Shown in pieces: positions 31,227 to 40,340 of a stretch of 44,245 nucleotides of DNA (position 1 is the stretch's first letter; each line of letters starts with the position of its first letter). The notes beneath the pieces are model-generated. The model worked only from the letters and a program-made list of their open reading frames with translations. It made no database searches and was not told where the DNA came from. The DNA comes from Halorubrum sp. Boch-26. GTDB taxonomy: Archaea; Halobacteriota; Halobacteria; Halobacteriales; Haloferacaceae. Location of the stretch: positions 1-44,245 of the forward strand of contig NZ_JARANT010000011.1 in NCBI RefSeq assembly GCF_029889805.1, written 5' to 3'. The position numbers and the translations under genes are program-made.

Positions 31227-31673
31227 CTACGCGTCGTTGCTCGCGTCCGGTCCGCCCCGCAGAAGTTCGAGCGCGTCGCTCGCGGGATCGGTCGCCGCGT
31301 ACCCCCGTCGTCCACCGACGTCCACCTCGTCGATGAGGTCAGCCGCGCGCAGTTCGGTGACCGTTCCGTGGAGGTCGGACTCGCACATGTCGGCCGTATC
31401 GAGCAGCTCGATCACGGCGATCGGTCCCTCGTCGACGACCACCGCGAGCAGGCCGAGCGACCGGTCGTCGTGGACCGCGCGTATCGTCCGTCGAATCGAC
31501 ACAGGGATCCCGGAGGCCGCGGTCGCGAGCGGCGACTCCCCGTCGACGACGCGGATCTCGTCGTTGTCGACGTAGCGCTCCGCGCCCGTGGCGGGGTCGC
31601 GGACCCGGCTCGACTCCGCGGAGCGCTTCACGAGGAGGTACGTGTCGCCGTCGGCGTCGCGGACCGTCTGCAT
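31227..31673 (-). CDS. Haloarchaeal HTH-like protein (DUF7346-like), unknown function
   Basis: 148-aa protein with an N-terminal strand-rich module (MQTVRDADGDTYLLVKRSAESSRVRDPATGAERYVDND), a middle segment SIRRTIRAVHDDRSLGLLAVVVDEG, and a C-terminal winged-helix-like stretch (IAVIELLDTADMCESDLHGTVTELRAADLIDEVDVGGRRGYAAT). The last part looks like an HTH domain, so it may bind DNA. I tentatively assign DUF7346. The Met at 31673 is preferred over the Met nine codons upstream because of the short gap to the next upstream gene. It is convergent with rad50 and lies in a minus-strand trio of small genes. Confidence 0.72.
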   Translation of the reverse strand: MQTVRDADGDTYLLVKRSAESSRVRDPATGAERYVDNDEIRVVDGESPLATAASGIPVSIRRTIRAVHDDRSLGLLAVVVDEGPIAVIELLDTADMCESDLHGTVTELRAADLIDEVDVGGRRGYAATDPASDALELLRGGPDASNDA

Positions 31674-31699
31674 GGGTGGAGGAGCGTGGCCCGGAGTCA

Positions 31700-32122
31700 T
31701 TACGCTTCCGGGGGTGCGACGCCGTCGCCCTCATCGCCACCTGCGGGGTCGTCGTCGCTGTCGTCGCCGTCTGCGCCCGCCTCGTCACGCGAGCGCTTCC
31801 AAGCCCGGTACGTCTGGTAGGTCCGGACGCCCGCGAGAACCCCGGCGACGAGGAGGACTGGCCCGACCCGCGACCACCCCTCGAAGTACCACACCATCGG
31901 GCCGAGGGCGACGAGGAGCACTGCGGCGTTCGCGTAGATCACGGCGACGACGAACGCGCGGAGCGTGCCGGAGTCGACGTCGCTCGCCCCCTCGAAGTCG
32001 CCGCCGTCGTCGAACGTCTTCACCGAGGGCGCCTTCGGGATATCCGGGGTCATCTCCCGCTCGGCGTCGGAACTCTCGCCGAAGGAGACCTCGCCCTCGT
32101 CGTCCTCGTCGAGACTGAACAC
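31700..32122 (-). CDS. Two-helix membrane protein (DUF7322-like), unknown function
   Basis: 140-aa protein starting at GTG 32122 (FSLDEDDEGEVSFGE). A long acidic cytoplasmic-type region is followed by two hydrophobic helices (about residues 59-80, LRAFVVAVIYANAAVLLVALG, and 88-106, VGPVLLVAGVLAGVRTY) and a charged, Asp-rich tail. A longer ORF exists upstream, but its extra 34 residues are Arg/Pro-rich and unlike a real start. It matches my memory of DUF7322. It is spaced 26 nt from the preceding minus-strand gene and 56 nt from the next one. Confidence 0.72.
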   Translation of the reverse strand: MFSLDEDDEGEVSFGESSDAEREMTPDIPKAPSVKTFDDGGDFEGASDVDSGTLRAFVVAVIYANAAVLLVALGPMVWYFEGWSRVGPVLLVAGVLAGVRTYQTYRAWKRSRDEAGADGDDSDDDPAGGDEGDGVAPPEA

Positions 32123-32178
32123 GGCCGACCTACGTGGGGGCGGGACAAAGGGGTTCCGTCGCGACCGAGCCGACCGCC

Positions 32179-32352
32179 TCAGACCGCGTCGACGAGCCGG
32201 ACCGTTCGGCTCGCCTCGACCCACGCGAGGGGGTTCGCGGCGTCGAACAACACCACGTTACCGTCGTCCTCGTACACCTCCACCTCGGCGTCGACCGCGT
32301 CGCGACCGGCCGGGCGAGCACCCTGGGGTTCCGAACGTGGGTCCGAAGACAT
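32179..32352 (-). CDS. 57-aa protein (DUF7331-like), unknown function
   Basis: Small acidic protein with a central beta motif VDAEVEVYEDDGNVVLFDAANPLAWVEASRTVRLVD. The Met at 32352 (MSSDPRSEPQ) is used since a TATA-like element lies about 20-28 nt upstream on the minus strand (CTTTAATGTG, around 32371-32380), fitting a leaderless start. The block YEDDGNVVLFDAANPLAW resembles the haloarchaeal DUF7331 family as I remember it. Unknown role. It is divergent from polB. Confidence 0.72.
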   Translation of the reverse strand: MSSDPRSEPQGARPAGRDAVDAEVEVYEDDGNVVLFDAANPLAWVEASRTVRLVDAV

Positions 32353-32419
32353 AGACCGTGGTAAGTAGTCACACATTAAAGGCCTTTCCGTGACGGGGCT
32401 CCTCGCCGGACCCGAAAGC

Positions 32420-32430
32420 CGAGTTTTTTA
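32420..32430 (+). promoter_or_regulatory. T-rich TATA-like element of polB
   Basis: CGAGTTTTTTA lies about 25-35 nt before the ATG at 32455, in the shared region with the divergent 57-aa gene. Confidence 0.5.
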
Positions 32431-32454
32431 GCCGGGTGCCGCCGAAGGACCGAT

Positions 32455-35400
32455 ATGACTCAGTCGGGGCTGTCGGACTTCTCGCCGACCGGAGACGCGG
32501 GCGGCGGGGGGGACGACGGCACGGAGGCCGAACGGGAGGACCTCGCCGCGCAGGAGGCGGCCGTCGTCGCCGGCGGCGGACGAGGGCGCGTCAGCGACGT
32601 CGTCGACGTCGACGAGGCGAAGTTCCCGGAGCCGACGGGGACCGTCGAGCTGATGATCACGCAGATCGACTACGCCGTGGAGGGGTACGGGAGCGACGAG
32701 TACCCCGTCGTCCACGTCTTCGGCCGGCGGCCGGCGGAGAACGTCGACGGCGACGTCGAGGACGACGTCCGCGAGCACGTCCGCGTGCTGGGCGTCGAGC
32801 CGTACTTCTACGTCCCCACGGCCGACCTCGACCGCGACCCCGTCGAGGCGTACGACGTCGTGATCGGGACGCGCGAGGAGGGCCCGGACGGCGAGCCGTA
32901 CGAGAGCATCCGCGGCGAGCCGCTCACTCGGATCGTGACGCGGACGCCCCGTGACGTCGGGAACATCCGCGACGACTTCGAGACCAGCTTCGAGGCTGAC
33001 ATCCTCTTCCCGAACCGCTTCCTGATCGACAACGGGCTCAACGGCGGGATGCGCGTCGAGGAGCGCCGGCTCGACGACGGCTCCGGAACGATACAGGTCC
33101 ACGAGGGGCAGTTAGAGCCCGCCGAGGTCGACGCCGACCTCCGCGTGAACACCTTCGACATCGAGGTCGACGACCGGCGCGGCTTCCCCGAGGACGGCGA
33201 GGAGCCGATCATCTGTCTCACCAGTCACGACTCCTACGACGACGAGTACGTCGTCTGGCTGTACGACGCCCCCGAGGCCGAGATTCCGCCGCCCGAGGAC
33301 CTGCCCGGCTATGAGGGGATCGTGGGCGACGGCGAGAAGCTCAATTTTAGGGTGCGCACCTTCGAGGAGGAGGCCGCGATGCTCGACGCGTTCGTCGACT
33401 ACATCCAAGACACCGACCCGGATCTCTTTACCGGGTGGAACTTCGAGGACTTCGACGCGCCGTACGTCCTCGACCGGATGGACGTGCTCGACGGCGGGAG
33501 CCAGTACGACCTCTCCGTCGACCGGCTCTCCCGGATCGGGGAGGTGTGGCGCTCCGACTGGGGCGGTCCCGATATCAAGGGTCGGGTCGTCTTCGACCTG
33601 CTGTACGCGTACAAGCGGACGATGTTCACGGAGCTGGAGTCGTACCGTCTCGACGCCGTCGGCGAGCGCGAGCTCGGCGTCGGCAAGGAGCGCTACACGG
33701 GCGACATCGGCGACCTCTGGGAACAGGATCCGGAGCGTCTGCTCGAGTACAGCATCCGCGACGTCGAGCTGTGCGTCGAGATCGACCGGAAACAGGACGT
33801 GATCGCCTTCTGGGACGAGGTGCGCACCTTCGTCGGCTGCAAGATCGAGGACGCGCCGACTCCCGGCGACACCGTCGACATGTACGTCCTCCACAAGGCG
33901 TTCGGGAAGTTCGCGCTCCCGACGAAGGGCCAGCAGGAGTCGGAGGAGTTCGAGGGCGGCGCCGTCTTCGACCCGATCACGGGCGTCAAGGAGATGGTGA
34001 CGGTCCAGGACCTGAAGAGCCTCTACCCGATGTGTATGGTGACGATCAACGCCGGCCCGGAGACGAAGGTCGACCCCGTCGAGTACGACGGCGAGACGTA
34101 CGTCGCGCCCAACGGGACGCACTTCCGGAAGGAGCCGGACGGGATCATGCGCGAGATGGTCGACGAGCTCCTCTCCGAACGCGAGGAGAAGAAGGCGCTC
34201 CGGAACGACCACGACCCCGGCACCGAACCGTACGAGCAGTACGACCGACAGCAGGGAGCCGTCAAGGTTATTATGAACTGCTTCACGCCGGACACCGAGG
34301 TCGTGACTCCCGACGGCATTCGGTCGATCACGGATCTAGAGGTCGGCGACGACGTGTACTCGCTCGATCCCGACACGGAGGAAATGGAACTCAAGACGGT
34401 CGAGGAGACACACGCGTACCCCGACTATCGAGGCGAACTCGTCGATGTCGAGACCTCGAAGATCGACTTCCGCGTGACGCCGAACCACCGGATGCTGGTC
34501 CGGAAAAACGAGACGAACGCGATCACCGAGGACGGATACAGCTTCGTGGAAGCCGGAAATCTCGATCGGGCGACCAACTACGAACTGCCCCACGACTGGG
34601 ACGGCCCGGACGGGGAGCGGGTTGACGAGGTCGACCTGACCGAACTCGTCGACGGCGAGTACGAGGTGTGGGTCCGACCGAGCGTCCACGGCCACACGTT
34701 CACCGCCGAACTCGGCTGGACGCCGCGACGCGTTCCGAAGGCGGACGTCGGCGAGACCGGCTACGTGTTCACGGCGGCGGAGTTCGAGGAACACCGCGAG
34801 TACGTCGAGTCGGTGTGCGAGCGGAGCTACGTTCACCGCGAGTCCGGGCGGAAGTGGATCCCGCGGACGTTCGACGGCGACGACGTCCTCGAACTGTTCG
34901 CGTGGTACGTCACGGAGGGGAACGTGTACACGTCCGAGGAGAAGCGGTTCGGCGGCAACCTTCGCGGCCCCGCGACCACGGTACAGATCGCACAGGACGC
35001 CGTGGCCGACGGCGGCGACTCCGACCACGAGACGATCGGGGATCTCCTCGATCGGATGGGGTTAGACTACTACGTCGACGACCGCAGCTACCAGTTCACC
35101 TCGGAGCTGCTCGGGGACCTCCTCCGGGACCGCTGCGGCGCCGGGAGCTTCGAGAAGCGGATCCCGGACCGCGTCTTCGAGGCGACGCGGGCGCAGAAAC
35201 GCGCGTTCTTGGAAACCCTGATCGACGGCGACGGCGACCGGCAGAGCGGATCGTGGCGGTACACGACATCGAGCGAGCGGCTTCGAGACGACGTGCTCCG
35301 CCTGTGTGCCCACCTCGGGCTCACCGCGAGCTACAACCGCGACAGCGGGAGCTGGCGGATTTACGTCACGGAGGACGGGAAGAACACGCTCCGGATGCAT

Positions 35401-37806
35401 CGGAGCGGGTCCCGAAGCGAGGCCGAAGACGGTGTTTACTGCGTGACCGTCGAAGACAACCACACGCTCCTCGCGGGGCGGAACGGGAAGTTCCAGTTTG
35501 TCGGCCAGTCGTTATACGGCGTGACAGGGTGGGATCGGTTCCGGCTGTACGACAAAGAGGGCGCAGCGGCCGTCACGGCGACCGGTCGCGAGGTCATCGA
35601 CTTCACCGAGGAGGCAGCCAACGAGCTCGGCCACGACGTTGCGTACGGCGACAGCGTCACGGGCGACAGACCCGTCGTCGTGCGCGATCCTGAGGGTATC
35701 GTTCGAATCTTGCCGATTGCCGATCTCTTCGAGCGCTCGGACGCGACTGCGAGCGAGGATCTGATTGTTACCGCCGACGGCGGGCCTGTCGCTTCGATGT
35801 CGGTCGAGAAGGAACGGGGTCGCGTGGACGGGTGGAAGGCTCTTTCGGTGACCGAGGACGGTGAACCGGAGTGGCAACCGATCGAGCAGGTGATCCGGCA
35901 CGAGACCGACAAGCCGGTCGTCAACCTCCAACATAAGTTCGGTGAGTCCACGACGACCAGAGACCATTCGTACGTCGTCGAAGAAAACGGCAGACTCGTC
36001 GAAACGAAGCCGGAAGACGTCGAAGAGCCGCTTCGGGTACCCAGTCTCCCCGAGGTCAAAACGGTAGAGAGGATCGACATATACGACGTGTTAGAGGGGT
36101 ACACGCGCGAGTACGAAGACGGTCGAAGCGTCGGCAGTGAGAACGCGGAGACGAAGGTCAAGCGAGTCCACGCAAACGATGATTGGGTCTGGTTTGGCCA
36201 CAAGCACCACAACACGATAGAGCGGAGTATCAAGGTACAGCGACACGTCGAGTTGGACTCGGAAGAGGGTCGGGCGCTCGTGCGGCTGCTCGCCGCGTAC
36301 GTCACCGAAGGGAGCGCGTCGACGATCGAGACGACCGATTCCAGGTTCGGCGCGAGCATCGCCGAATCCAGAACGGAGTGGCTAGAAAGCCTTCGAGACG
36401 ATTACCTCCGTCTGTTCGACGGAGCGACTGCAAGTGTCATCGCGTCAAACACGTCTGACGAGCGAACGGTCGAGTACGAAACGGACGACGGAGGTCAGTC
36501 GGTTACGTACGACGATGGCACCTACAAGCTCCAGATGATGAACGAACTCTCGGCGGTGTTCTTCCGTGAATTCGCCGGACAAACGTCGCGTGGAAAGCGT
36601 ATTCCGGGGTTCGTGTTCAATCTCCCCGAGGATCTCCAACAGCTCTTCGTCGACGTGCTCGTGGAGGGCGACGGCTCACGCGAATTCCCGCGATACTCGA
36701 CCGAATACTGCGAGCGAAACTTCGACTTCGAGACGACGAGCCGGGAACTCGCGGCGGGCCTCTCGACGCTTCTCACCCAGCGCGGGGAGAAACACTCGCT
36801 GAAGTACAGGGAAAACAAAGGAAGCTACACGATTCGAACGTGTGATTACTACCGCGGCGGACGAGACCCGGTCGTCGAGAAAGTGGATCACGACGGGTAC
36901 GTGTACGATCTCAGCGTCGCCGAGAACGAGAACTTCGTCGACGGTGTCGGCGGTATCGTCCTACATAACACCGATTCGGTCATGTTGTCCCTGGGCCAAG
37001 AAGTAGATAAGCAAGAGGCAATCGAGACCTCCTTCGAGATAGAGGATCATATCAACGAGCGCTACGACGACTTCGCGCGCGACGAGCTGAACGCCGAGTT
37101 CCATCGCTTCCAGATCGAGTTCGAGAAGCTCTACCGGCGGTTCTTTCAGGCGGGCAAGAAGAAGCGGTACGCCGGCCACATCATCTGGAAGGAAGGGAAA
37201 GACGTCGACGACATCGACATCACTGGCTTCGAGTACAAGCGCTCCGACATCGCACAGATCACGAAGGAGGTCCAGCAGAACGTCATCGAGACGATCGTGA
37301 CGGGCGACGACATCGACGAGGACATGGAGGAGGTGAAAGCGTACCTCGTGGACGTCATCGCACGCGTGCTCGACGGCGACATGGACCTCGACGAGATCGG
37401 GATCCCGGGCGGGATCGGCAAGAAGCTAGACGCCTACGACACCCCGACCGCACAGGTCCGGGGGGCGAAGTACGCGAATCTCATGCTCGGGACCAACTTC
37501 GGGAGCGGGTCGAAGCCGAAGCGGCTCTACATCGAGAAGGTTCACCCCGACTTCTGGCAGCGGATGGAAGAGGGGGAGGGGCTCGACCCGCAACGGGACC
37601 ACCTGTACGGGGAGTTCAAGCGCGATCCGGACGTGATCTGCTTCGAGTACGCCGACCAGGTTCCCGAGGAGTTCGAAGTCGACTGGGAGAAGATGCTGGA
37701 CAAGACGCTGAAAGGGCCGATAGAGCGCGTGATCGAGGCGCTCGGAATGTCTTGGGAGGAGGTCAAGACCGGACAGGAGCAGACCGGGCTCGGCTCGTTC
37801 ATGTAA
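32455..37806 (+). CDS. polB: Family B DNA polymerase with two inteins
   Basis: 1783-aa precursor; removing the two inteins leaves a 934-aa replicative polymerase. Exonuclease motifs are FDIEVDDRRG (~235), NFEDFDAPYV (~329) and YSIRDVELC (~432). Polymerase motif A is DLKSLYPM (519-526). Motif B KVIMN/SLYG is split by intein 1 and motif C YGD/TDS by intein 2, so neither active site exists until splicing. The first ~45 residues are a flexible Gly/Asp-rich extension. The protein ends QTGLGSFM, a likely PCNA-binding peptide. The gene is divergent from the 57-aa gene and lies 135 nt before sufC. The ATG at 32455 follows a TATA-like element. Confidence 0.96.
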   Translation: MTQSGLSDFSPTGDAGGGGDDGTEAEREDLAAQEAAVVAGGGRGRVSDVVDVDEAKFPEPTGTVELMITQIDYAVEGYGSDEYPVVHVFGRRPAENVDGDVEDDVREHVRVLGVEPYFYVPTADLDRDPVEAYDVVIGTREEGPDGEPYESIRGEPLTRIVTRTPRDVGNIRDDFETSFEADILFPNRFLIDNGLNGGMRVEERRLDDGSGTIQVHEGQLEPAEVDADLRVNTFDIEVDDRRGFPEDGEEPIICLTSHDSYDDEYVVWLYDAPEAEIPPPEDLPGYEGIVGDGEKLNFRVRTFEEEAAMLDAFVDYIQDTDPDLFTGWNFEDFDAPYVLDRMDVLDGGSQYDLSVDRLSRIGEVWRSDWGGPDIKGRVVFDLLYAYKRTMFTELESYRLDAVGERELGVGKERYTGDIGDLWEQDPERLLEYSIRDVELCVEIDRKQDVIAFWDEVRTFVGCKIEDAPTPGDTVDMYVLHKAFGKFALPTKGQQESEEFEGGAVFDPITGVKEMVTVQDLKSLYPMCMVTINAGPETKVDPVEYDGETYVAPNGTHFRKEPDGIMREMVDELLSEREEKKALRNDHDPGTEPYEQYDRQQGAVKVIMNCFTPDTEVVTPDGIRSITDLEVGDDVYSLDPDTEEMELKTVEETHAYPDYRGELVDVETSKIDFRVTPNHRMLVRKNETNAITEDGYSFVEAGNLDRATNYELPHDWDGPDGERVDEVDLTELVDGEYEVWVRPSVHGHTFTAELGWTPRRVPKADVGETGYVFTAAEFEEHREYVESVCERSYVHRESGRKWIPRTFDGDDVLELFAWYVTEGNVYTSEEKRFGGNLRGPATTVQIAQDAVADGGDSDHETIGDLLDRMGLDYYVDDRSYQFTSELLGDLLRDRCGAGSFEKRIPDRVFEATRAQKRAFLETLIDGDGDRQSGSWRYTTSSERLRDDVLRLCAHLGLTASYNRDSGSWRIYVTEDGKNTLRMHRSGSRSEAEDGVYCVTVEDNHTLLAGRNGKFQFVGQSLYGVTGWDRFRLYDKEGAAAVTATGREVIDFTEEAANELGHDVAYGDSVTGDRPVVVRDPEGIVRILPIADLFERSDATASEDLIVTADGGPVASMSVEKERGRVDGWKALSVTEDGEPEWQPIEQVIRHETDKPVVNLQHKFGESTTTRDHSYVVEENGRLVETKPEDVEEPLRVPSLPEVKTVERIDIYDVLEGYTREYEDGRSVGSENAETKVKRVHANDDWVWFGHKHHNTIERSIKVQRHVELDSEEGRALVRLLAAYVTEGSASTIETTDSRFGASIAESRTEWLESLRDDYLRLFDGATASVIASNTSDERTVEYETDDGGQSVTYDDGTYKLQMMNELSAVFFREFAGQTSRGKRIPGFVFNLPEDLQQLFVDVLVEGDGSREFPRYSTEYCERNFDFETTSRELAAGLSTLLTQRGEKHSLKYRENKGSYTIRTCDYYRGGRDPVVEKVDHDGYVYDLSVAENENFVDGVGGIVLHNTDSVMLSLGQEVDKQEAIETSFEIEDHINERYDDFARDELNAEFHRFQIEFEKLYRRFFQAGKKKRYAGHIIWKEGKDVDDIDITGFEYKRSDIAQITKEVQQNVIETIVTGDDIDEDMEEVKAYLVDVIARVLDGDMDLDEIGIPGGIGKKLDAYDTPTAQVRGAKYANLMLGTNFGSGSKPKRLYIEKVHPDFWQRMEEGEGLDPQRDHLYGEFKRDPDVICFEYADQVPEEFEVDWEKMLDKTLKGPIERVIEALGMSWEEVKTGQEQTGLGSFM
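34279..35508 (+). other. Intein 1 in PolB (motif B insertion), LAGLIDADG type
   Basis: 410-aa in-frame element between VIMN and SLYG. It starts CFTPDTEVVT (nucleophile Cys), block B is RVTPNHRML, and it contains two LAGLIDADG-type endonuclease motifs, LELFAWYVTEGN (about residue 205 of the intein) and FLETLIDGDG (about 309). Block F is VYCVTVEDNHTLLAG. The end is FQFVGQ followed by +1 Ser: the terminal Asn and penultimate His of most inteins are replaced by Gln and Gly. Both endonuclease motifs keep the acidic residue, so homing activity is possible. Confidence 0.93.
35653..36969 (+). other. Intein 2 in PolB (motif C insertion), LAGLIDADG type
   Basis: 439-aa in-frame element between YGD and TDSV. 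It begins SVTGDRPVVV (nucleophile Ser rather than Cys), block B contains TTTRDHSYVV, the endonuclease motifs are LVRLLAAYVTEGS and LFVDVLVEGDG, block F is YVYDLSVAENENFVDG, and the end is the canonical LHN followed by +1 Thr. The base composition is visibly more AT-rich than the surrounding polymerase, as expected for a recently acquired selfish element. Confidence 0.94.
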
Positions 37807-37941
37807 GCTGACCGTCTCGTCACGAAAGGAGTTTTTGATCATCGGAAAGATTCTTGCCAAATTTGAGAGTTTTGACGGGGAGATGCGTAACCATTAACCT
37901 CCTCAACCACTACCATCGACGTACGAGGCACGAGAATACAT
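37807..37941. other. Intergenic region before the suf operon
   Basis: These 135 nt are AT-richer than average. GTTTTTGATC (37831-37840), 25 nt after the polB stop, may be a T-rich terminator. The palindrome CAAATTTG (37858-37865) and the TATA-like TAACCATTAAC (37889-37899) may belong to the sufC promoter; the latter would give a leader of about 20 nt. No riboswitch fold is recognisable. Confidence 0.45.
37831..37840 (+). terminator. Possible T-rich terminator of polB
   Basis: GTTTTTGATC with five consecutive T residues lies 25 nt after the polB stop codon. T-runs terminate archaeal transcription; there is no strong hairpin. Confidence 0.35.
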
Positions 37942-38856
37942 ATGGCTACTCTCGAAATCAACGATCTTCACGCACGAGTGGCGGAAGAGGGCGGCGAACG
38001 AATCCTTCTCGGGGTCGACCTGACCGTCGAGTCCGGTGAGATCCACGCGCTGATGGGGCCGAACGGCTCCGGAAAGTCGACGCTCGCGAAGATCATCGCC
38101 GGTCACCCGGCGTACGAGGTCACCGACGGCGAGATTCTGCTCCACCTCGACGAGGAGGATGTCGCCGACGTCGACGCCGAGCTCAACGACGAAGACTACC
38201 GCTGGGAGCTGCTGGAGCTGGAGCCGAACGAGCGCGCCGCGCTCGGCATCTTCCTCGGCTTCCAGTACCCGGCGGAGATCGAGGGTGTCACCATGACGAA
38301 CTTCCTCCGACAGGCGCTCAACGCGAAGGCCGACGAGCGCGAGGAGCTGTTCGAGGACGAGGACGCCGAAGAGGCCGACGAGGACGACGAGGGGTACGAG
38401 ACCTCCCCGATGGAGGGGCCCGCCGACGACGGCGATATCGGCGTCGCCGAGTTCCAGCAGATCCTCTCGGAGAAGATGGAGCTGCTCGACATGGACGAGA
38501 AGTTCATGCAGCGCTACCTCAACGCCGGCTTCTCGGGCGGCGAGAAGAAGCAGAACGAGGTCCTGCAGGCCGCGATGCTGGAGCCCGCCGTCGCCGTGCT
38601 CGACGAGATCGACTCCGGGCTCGACATCGACCGGCTCCAGGACGTCTCGAAGGGGATCAACGCGCTCCGTGACGAACAGGGCACGGGCGTCCTCCAGATC
38701 ACCCACTACCAGCGCATTCTCGACTACGTCGAGCCCGACCACGTCCACGTGATGCTCGACGGCGAAGTCGTCAAGAGCGGCGGCGCGGAGCTCGCCGAGA
38801 AGCTCGAGGACAAGGGGTACGACTGGGTCCGCGAGGACGCGTTCGAGGCGGCGTAA
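37942..38856 (+). CDS. sufC: Fe-S cluster assembly ATPase SufC
   Basis: 304-aa ABC-type ATPase that powers the SufBCD scaffold. Walker A is [14 protein letters not shown] (residues ~34-47), the Q-loop lies in [15 protein letters not shown], the signature is [16 protein letters not shown], Walker B is [14 protein letters not shown], and the H-loop is ITHYQRIL. A ~40-residue acidic insertion ([16 protein letters not shown]...) enlarges the helical region relative to bacterial SufC (~250 aa), typical of haloarchaea. It is the first gene of sufC-sufB-sufD. The ATG at 37942 follows the AT-rich leader region. Confidence 0.95.
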   Translation: MATLEINDLHARVAEEGGERILLGVDLTVESGEIHALMGPNGSGKSTLAKIIAGHPAYEVTDGEILLHLDEEDVADVDAELNDEDYRWELLELEPNERAALGIFLGFQYPAEIEGVTMTNFLRQALNAKADEREELFEDEDAEEADEDDEGYETSPMEGPADDGDIGVAEFQQILSEKMELLDMDEKFMQRYLNAGFSGGEKKQNEVLQAAMLEPAVAVLDEIDSGLDIDRLQDVSKGINALRDEQGTGVLQITHYQRILDYVEPDHVHVMLDGEVVKSGGAELAEKLEDKGYDWVREDAFEAA

Positions 38857-38908
38857 CCACAAATGGTCACGCAACAGGAATAAACGGGGGACCACGTAAC
38901 ACAATACC

Positions 38909-40339
38909 ATGAGTTCACAACAAGACGACCTCAAAGAGACAGACACCGAGGCCCGCTTCGAGTTCAAGAAGGAGGAGAAGTCCGCCTTCCAGACGGAGAA
39001 GGGCCTCACCGAGGAGACGGTCCGCGTCATCTCGGAGGACAAGGACGAACCGGAGTGGATGCTGGAGCGGCGCCTGCGCGCGCTCGAGCAGTTCCAAGAG
39101 ATGCCGATGCCGACCGACTGGCCCGGGCAGCCGGACCTGAGCGAGGTCGACATCGACGAGATCATCCCGTATATCCGGCCGGACGTCGACGTCCGCGCTG
39201 GCGTCGACGACTGGACGGAGCTCCCCGACGAGATCAAGGACACCTTCGACAAGCTGGGCATCCCGGAGGCCGAGAAGAACGCGCTCTCCGGCGTCGGCGC
39301 TCAGTACGAGTCGGAGGTCGTCTACCAGAACATGCAGGAGCGCTGGGAGGAGAAGGGCGTCATCTTCTGCAACATGGACGAGGCCGTCCAGGAGCACGAG
39401 GAGCTCGTCCGCGAGCACTTCATGACGAAGTGCGTTCCCCCGAGCGACAACAAGTTCGCGGCGCTTCACGGCGCCATCTGGTCCGGCGGCTCGTTCGTCT
39501 ACATCCCCGAAAACACCACTGTCGACATGCCCGTACAGGCGTACTTCCGGATGAACTCCGAGGGGATGGGCCAGTTCGAGCACACGCTCATCATCGCCGA
39601 GGAGGGCTCCGAGGTCCACTACATTGAGGGCTGTTCTGCCCCGAAGTACTCGAAGTTCAATCTCCACTGTGGCGGCGTTGAAGTGTTCGTCGATGAGGAC
39701 GCCCACGTCCAGTACTCGACCGTACAGAACTGGTCGAAAAACACGTACAACCTGAACACCAAGCGCGCCATCGCGGAGAAGGGCGGGCGCATGGAGTGGA
39801 TCTCCGGCTCGATGGGGTCGAAGGCGACGATGCTGTACCCCTCGACGATCCTGAAGGGGCGCGGCGCCTCCGACAACCACATCACCATCGCCTTCGCGGG
39901 CGAGGGCCAAGACATCGACACGGGCGCGAAGGTGTACCACAACGCGCCGGACACCAAGTCGACCGTCGAGTCGAAGTCCATCGCGAAGGACGGCGGCCGC
40001 ACGAACTACCGCGGGCTCGTCCACATCGCCGACGGCGCCGAGAACTCCTCGACGGCCGTCGAGTGCGACGCGCTGATGTTCGACAACGAGTCCACCTCGG
40101 ACACGATGCCGTACATGGAGATCAACGAGTCGAAAGTTGACGTCGCCCACGAGGCGACCGTCGGGAAGATCGGCGACGAGGACATCTTCTACCTGCAGTC
40201 GCGCGGCCTCGACGACGACGACGCCAAGCAGATGATCGTTTCGGGCTTCATCGAGCCCATCACGGAGGAGCTTCCCATCGAGTACGCCGTCGAGCTCAAC
40301 CGGCTCGTCGAACTCGAGATGGAGGGCTCGCTCGGATAA
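38909..40339 (+). CDS. sufB: Fe-S cluster assembly scaffold SufB
   Basis: 476-aa beta-helix protein of the SufBC2D complex that holds the nascent Fe-S cluster. Characteristic parts are FRMNSEGMGQFEHTLIIAEEGSEVHYIEGCSAPKYS (with the conserved Cys and the start of the beta-helix), LHCGGVEVFV, GGRMEWISGSMGSKATMLYPS, GRTNYRGLVHIADGAENSST, and the end RGLDDDDAKQMIVSGFIEPITEELPIEYAVELNRLVELEMEG. Length is normal. It lies 52 nt after sufC; AATAAACG (38879-38886), about 30 nt upstream of the ATG, might be a weak internal promoter. One nt separates it from sufD. Confidence 0.96.
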   Translation: MSSQQDDLKETDTEARFEFKKEEKSAFQTEKGLTEETVRVISEDKDEPEWMLERRLRALEQFQEMPMPTDWPGQPDLSEVDIDEIIPYIRPDVDVRAGVDDWTELPDEIKDTFDKLGIPEAEKNALSGVGAQYESEVVYQNMQERWEEKGVIFCNMDEAVQEHEELVREHFMTKCVPPSDNKFAALHGAIWSGGSFVYIPENTTVDMPVQAYFRMNSEGMGQFEHTLIIAEEGSEVHYIEGCSAPKYSKFNLHCGGVEVFVDEDAHVQYSTVQNWSKNTYNLNTKRAIAEKGGRMEWISGSMGSKATMLYPSTILKGRGASDNHITIAFAGEGQDIDTGAKVYHNAPDTKSTVESKSIAKDGGRTNYRGLVHIADGAENSSTAVECDALMFDNESTSDTMPYMEINESKVDVAHEATVGKIGDEDIFYLQSRGLDDDDAKQMIVSGFIEPITEELPIEYAVELNRLVELEMEGSLG

Positions 40340-40340
40340 C

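Noticed and set aside
34279-36969. Possible frameshift or gene fusion in polB
   Set aside because: The frame is open throughout, and the inserted segments have complete intein blocks with proper extein joins at motifs B and C.
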